A stretch of DNA of 5,924 nucleotides, taken from Nitrospirota bacterium. Lineage in GTDB: Bacteria; Nitrospirota; Nitrospiria; SBBL01; Manganitrophaceae. Under the pieces are notes generated by a model. That model did not search any database, was not told the DNA's origin, and worked only from the letters and a program-made list of their open reading frames with translations. The position numbers and the translations under genes were made by a program. Positions 5,617-5,924 of this stretch are shown one piece after another; position 1 is the stretch's first letter; every line of letters begins with the position of its first letter. The DNA lies in assembly GCA_023248505.1 (NCBI GenBank), contig JAHFEM010000146.1:1-5924 (forward strand). The letters are read 5' to 3'.

Positions 5617-5924
5617 ATGACATTACCTGTCCGGATTCGTGCGCTCATCGTGGAAGACTCCGAAGAAGATACCGCACTGCTGTTGCGGGAACTCAAGAAA
5701 GGGGGCTATGACCCAATCCATGAGCGGGTTGAAACGCGGGAAGCGATGCATACCGCGCTCAAACAGGGTTGGGACATTATCTTCTCCGATTATACGATGC
5801 CGCAGTTTAGAGGGACGGAGGCGCTGGCGCTGTTGCGGGAGAGCGGGAATGATATTCCCTTTCTTTTCGTGTCGGGAACGATCGGGGAAGATCGGGCCGT
5901 GGCGGCCATGAAGGCCGGCGCAAA
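5617..5924 (+). CDS. Response-regulator receiver protein (3' partial)
   Basis: The 102 visible codons form an N-terminal CheY-like receiver domain. VEDSEED (12-18) supplies the acidic pocket (Glu13, Asp14), SDYTMP (57-62) carries the phospho-acceptor Asp58, and VSGTIGED (85-92) holds the conserved Ser86 switch position. AVAAMKAGA (94-102) leads to the edge of the window, before the conserved Lys. The start has AAGAGG at 5605-5610, six bases upstream. Receivers of this SGTIGED type are often the front domain of larger proteins (PAS plus histidine kinase, or PAS-GGDEF-EAL), but stand-alone versions exist; the output domain lies outside the window. It has its own promoter and sits after a terminator, so it is a new transcription unit. 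Confidence 0.9.
   Translation, partial: MTLPVRIRALIVEDSEEDTALLLRELKKGGYDPIHERVETREAMHTALKQGWDIIFSDYTMPQFRGTEALALLRESGNDIPFLFVSGTIGEDRAVAAMKAGA

Noticed and set aside
5255..5620. 121-codon frame upstream of the receiver gene
   Set aside because: It reads across an intrinsic terminator and a strong promoter, has no ribosome binding site and shows no domain-like pattern.
5639..5911. 90-codon frame near the right end
   Set aside because: It is an out-of-frame shadow of the receiver domain that starts at 5617.

Overview
The window looks like an accessory, signalling-rich stretch from a moderately GC-rich, Gram-negative environmental bacterium. The protein styles (DUF839/PhoX-like exported protein, several c-di-GMP domain proteins, a tandem-CBS protein, a receiver of the 'SGTIGED' type) would fit a Nitrospirota-like or deltaproteobacterial-like genome. 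That assignment is an impression from style and not a proven taxonomy.

Layout, left to right. (1) Positions 1-205 are a structured repeat that can fold into one long nested hairpin (30-185). It runs directly into the relic of a PAS-GGDEF-EAL gene (203-877). The PAS domain is cut at its last residues, the GGDEF domain is nearly complete, and the EAL domain survives only as two short fragments. (2) A roughly 280-bp control region carries 11-bp-spaced TTTACAT repeats resembling a Pho box. It precedes a secreted PhoX/DUF839-like protein (1162-2607), which ends at a strong intrinsic terminator (2641-2675). (3) Convergent to it, on the minus strand (4222-2777), is a complete diguanylate cyclase with the unusual order Rossmann-like NAD-binding domain, GAF, GGEEF. 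(4) A divergent intergenic region with one promoter for each direction separates it from a small tandem-CBS protein (4579-5028). (5) The CBS stop codon lies in an 11-bp tandem duplication, followed by a perfect 34-bp palindrome and a second, shorter copy of the left-end repeat (5036-5213), then an intrinsic terminator (5272-5310). (6) A good sigma70-type promoter (5394-5422) and a leader of about 190 nt precede a response-regulator receiver gene (5617 onward) that runs off the window.

How the pieces fit. Two of the coding units belong to c-di-GMP metabolism: one decayed dual-domain protein and one intact cyclase that may sense a nucleotide or redox ligand. CBS pairs commonly bind adenosine nucleotides and the receiver is phosphorylated, so the locus is mostly intracellular sensing. 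The exported DUF839 protein appears to be an independent, phosphate-controlled unit. The least explained object is the foldback repeat present in two copies about 5 kb apart, one of which abuts a broken gene. No CRISPR array, tRNA, rRNA or transposase gene was seen.
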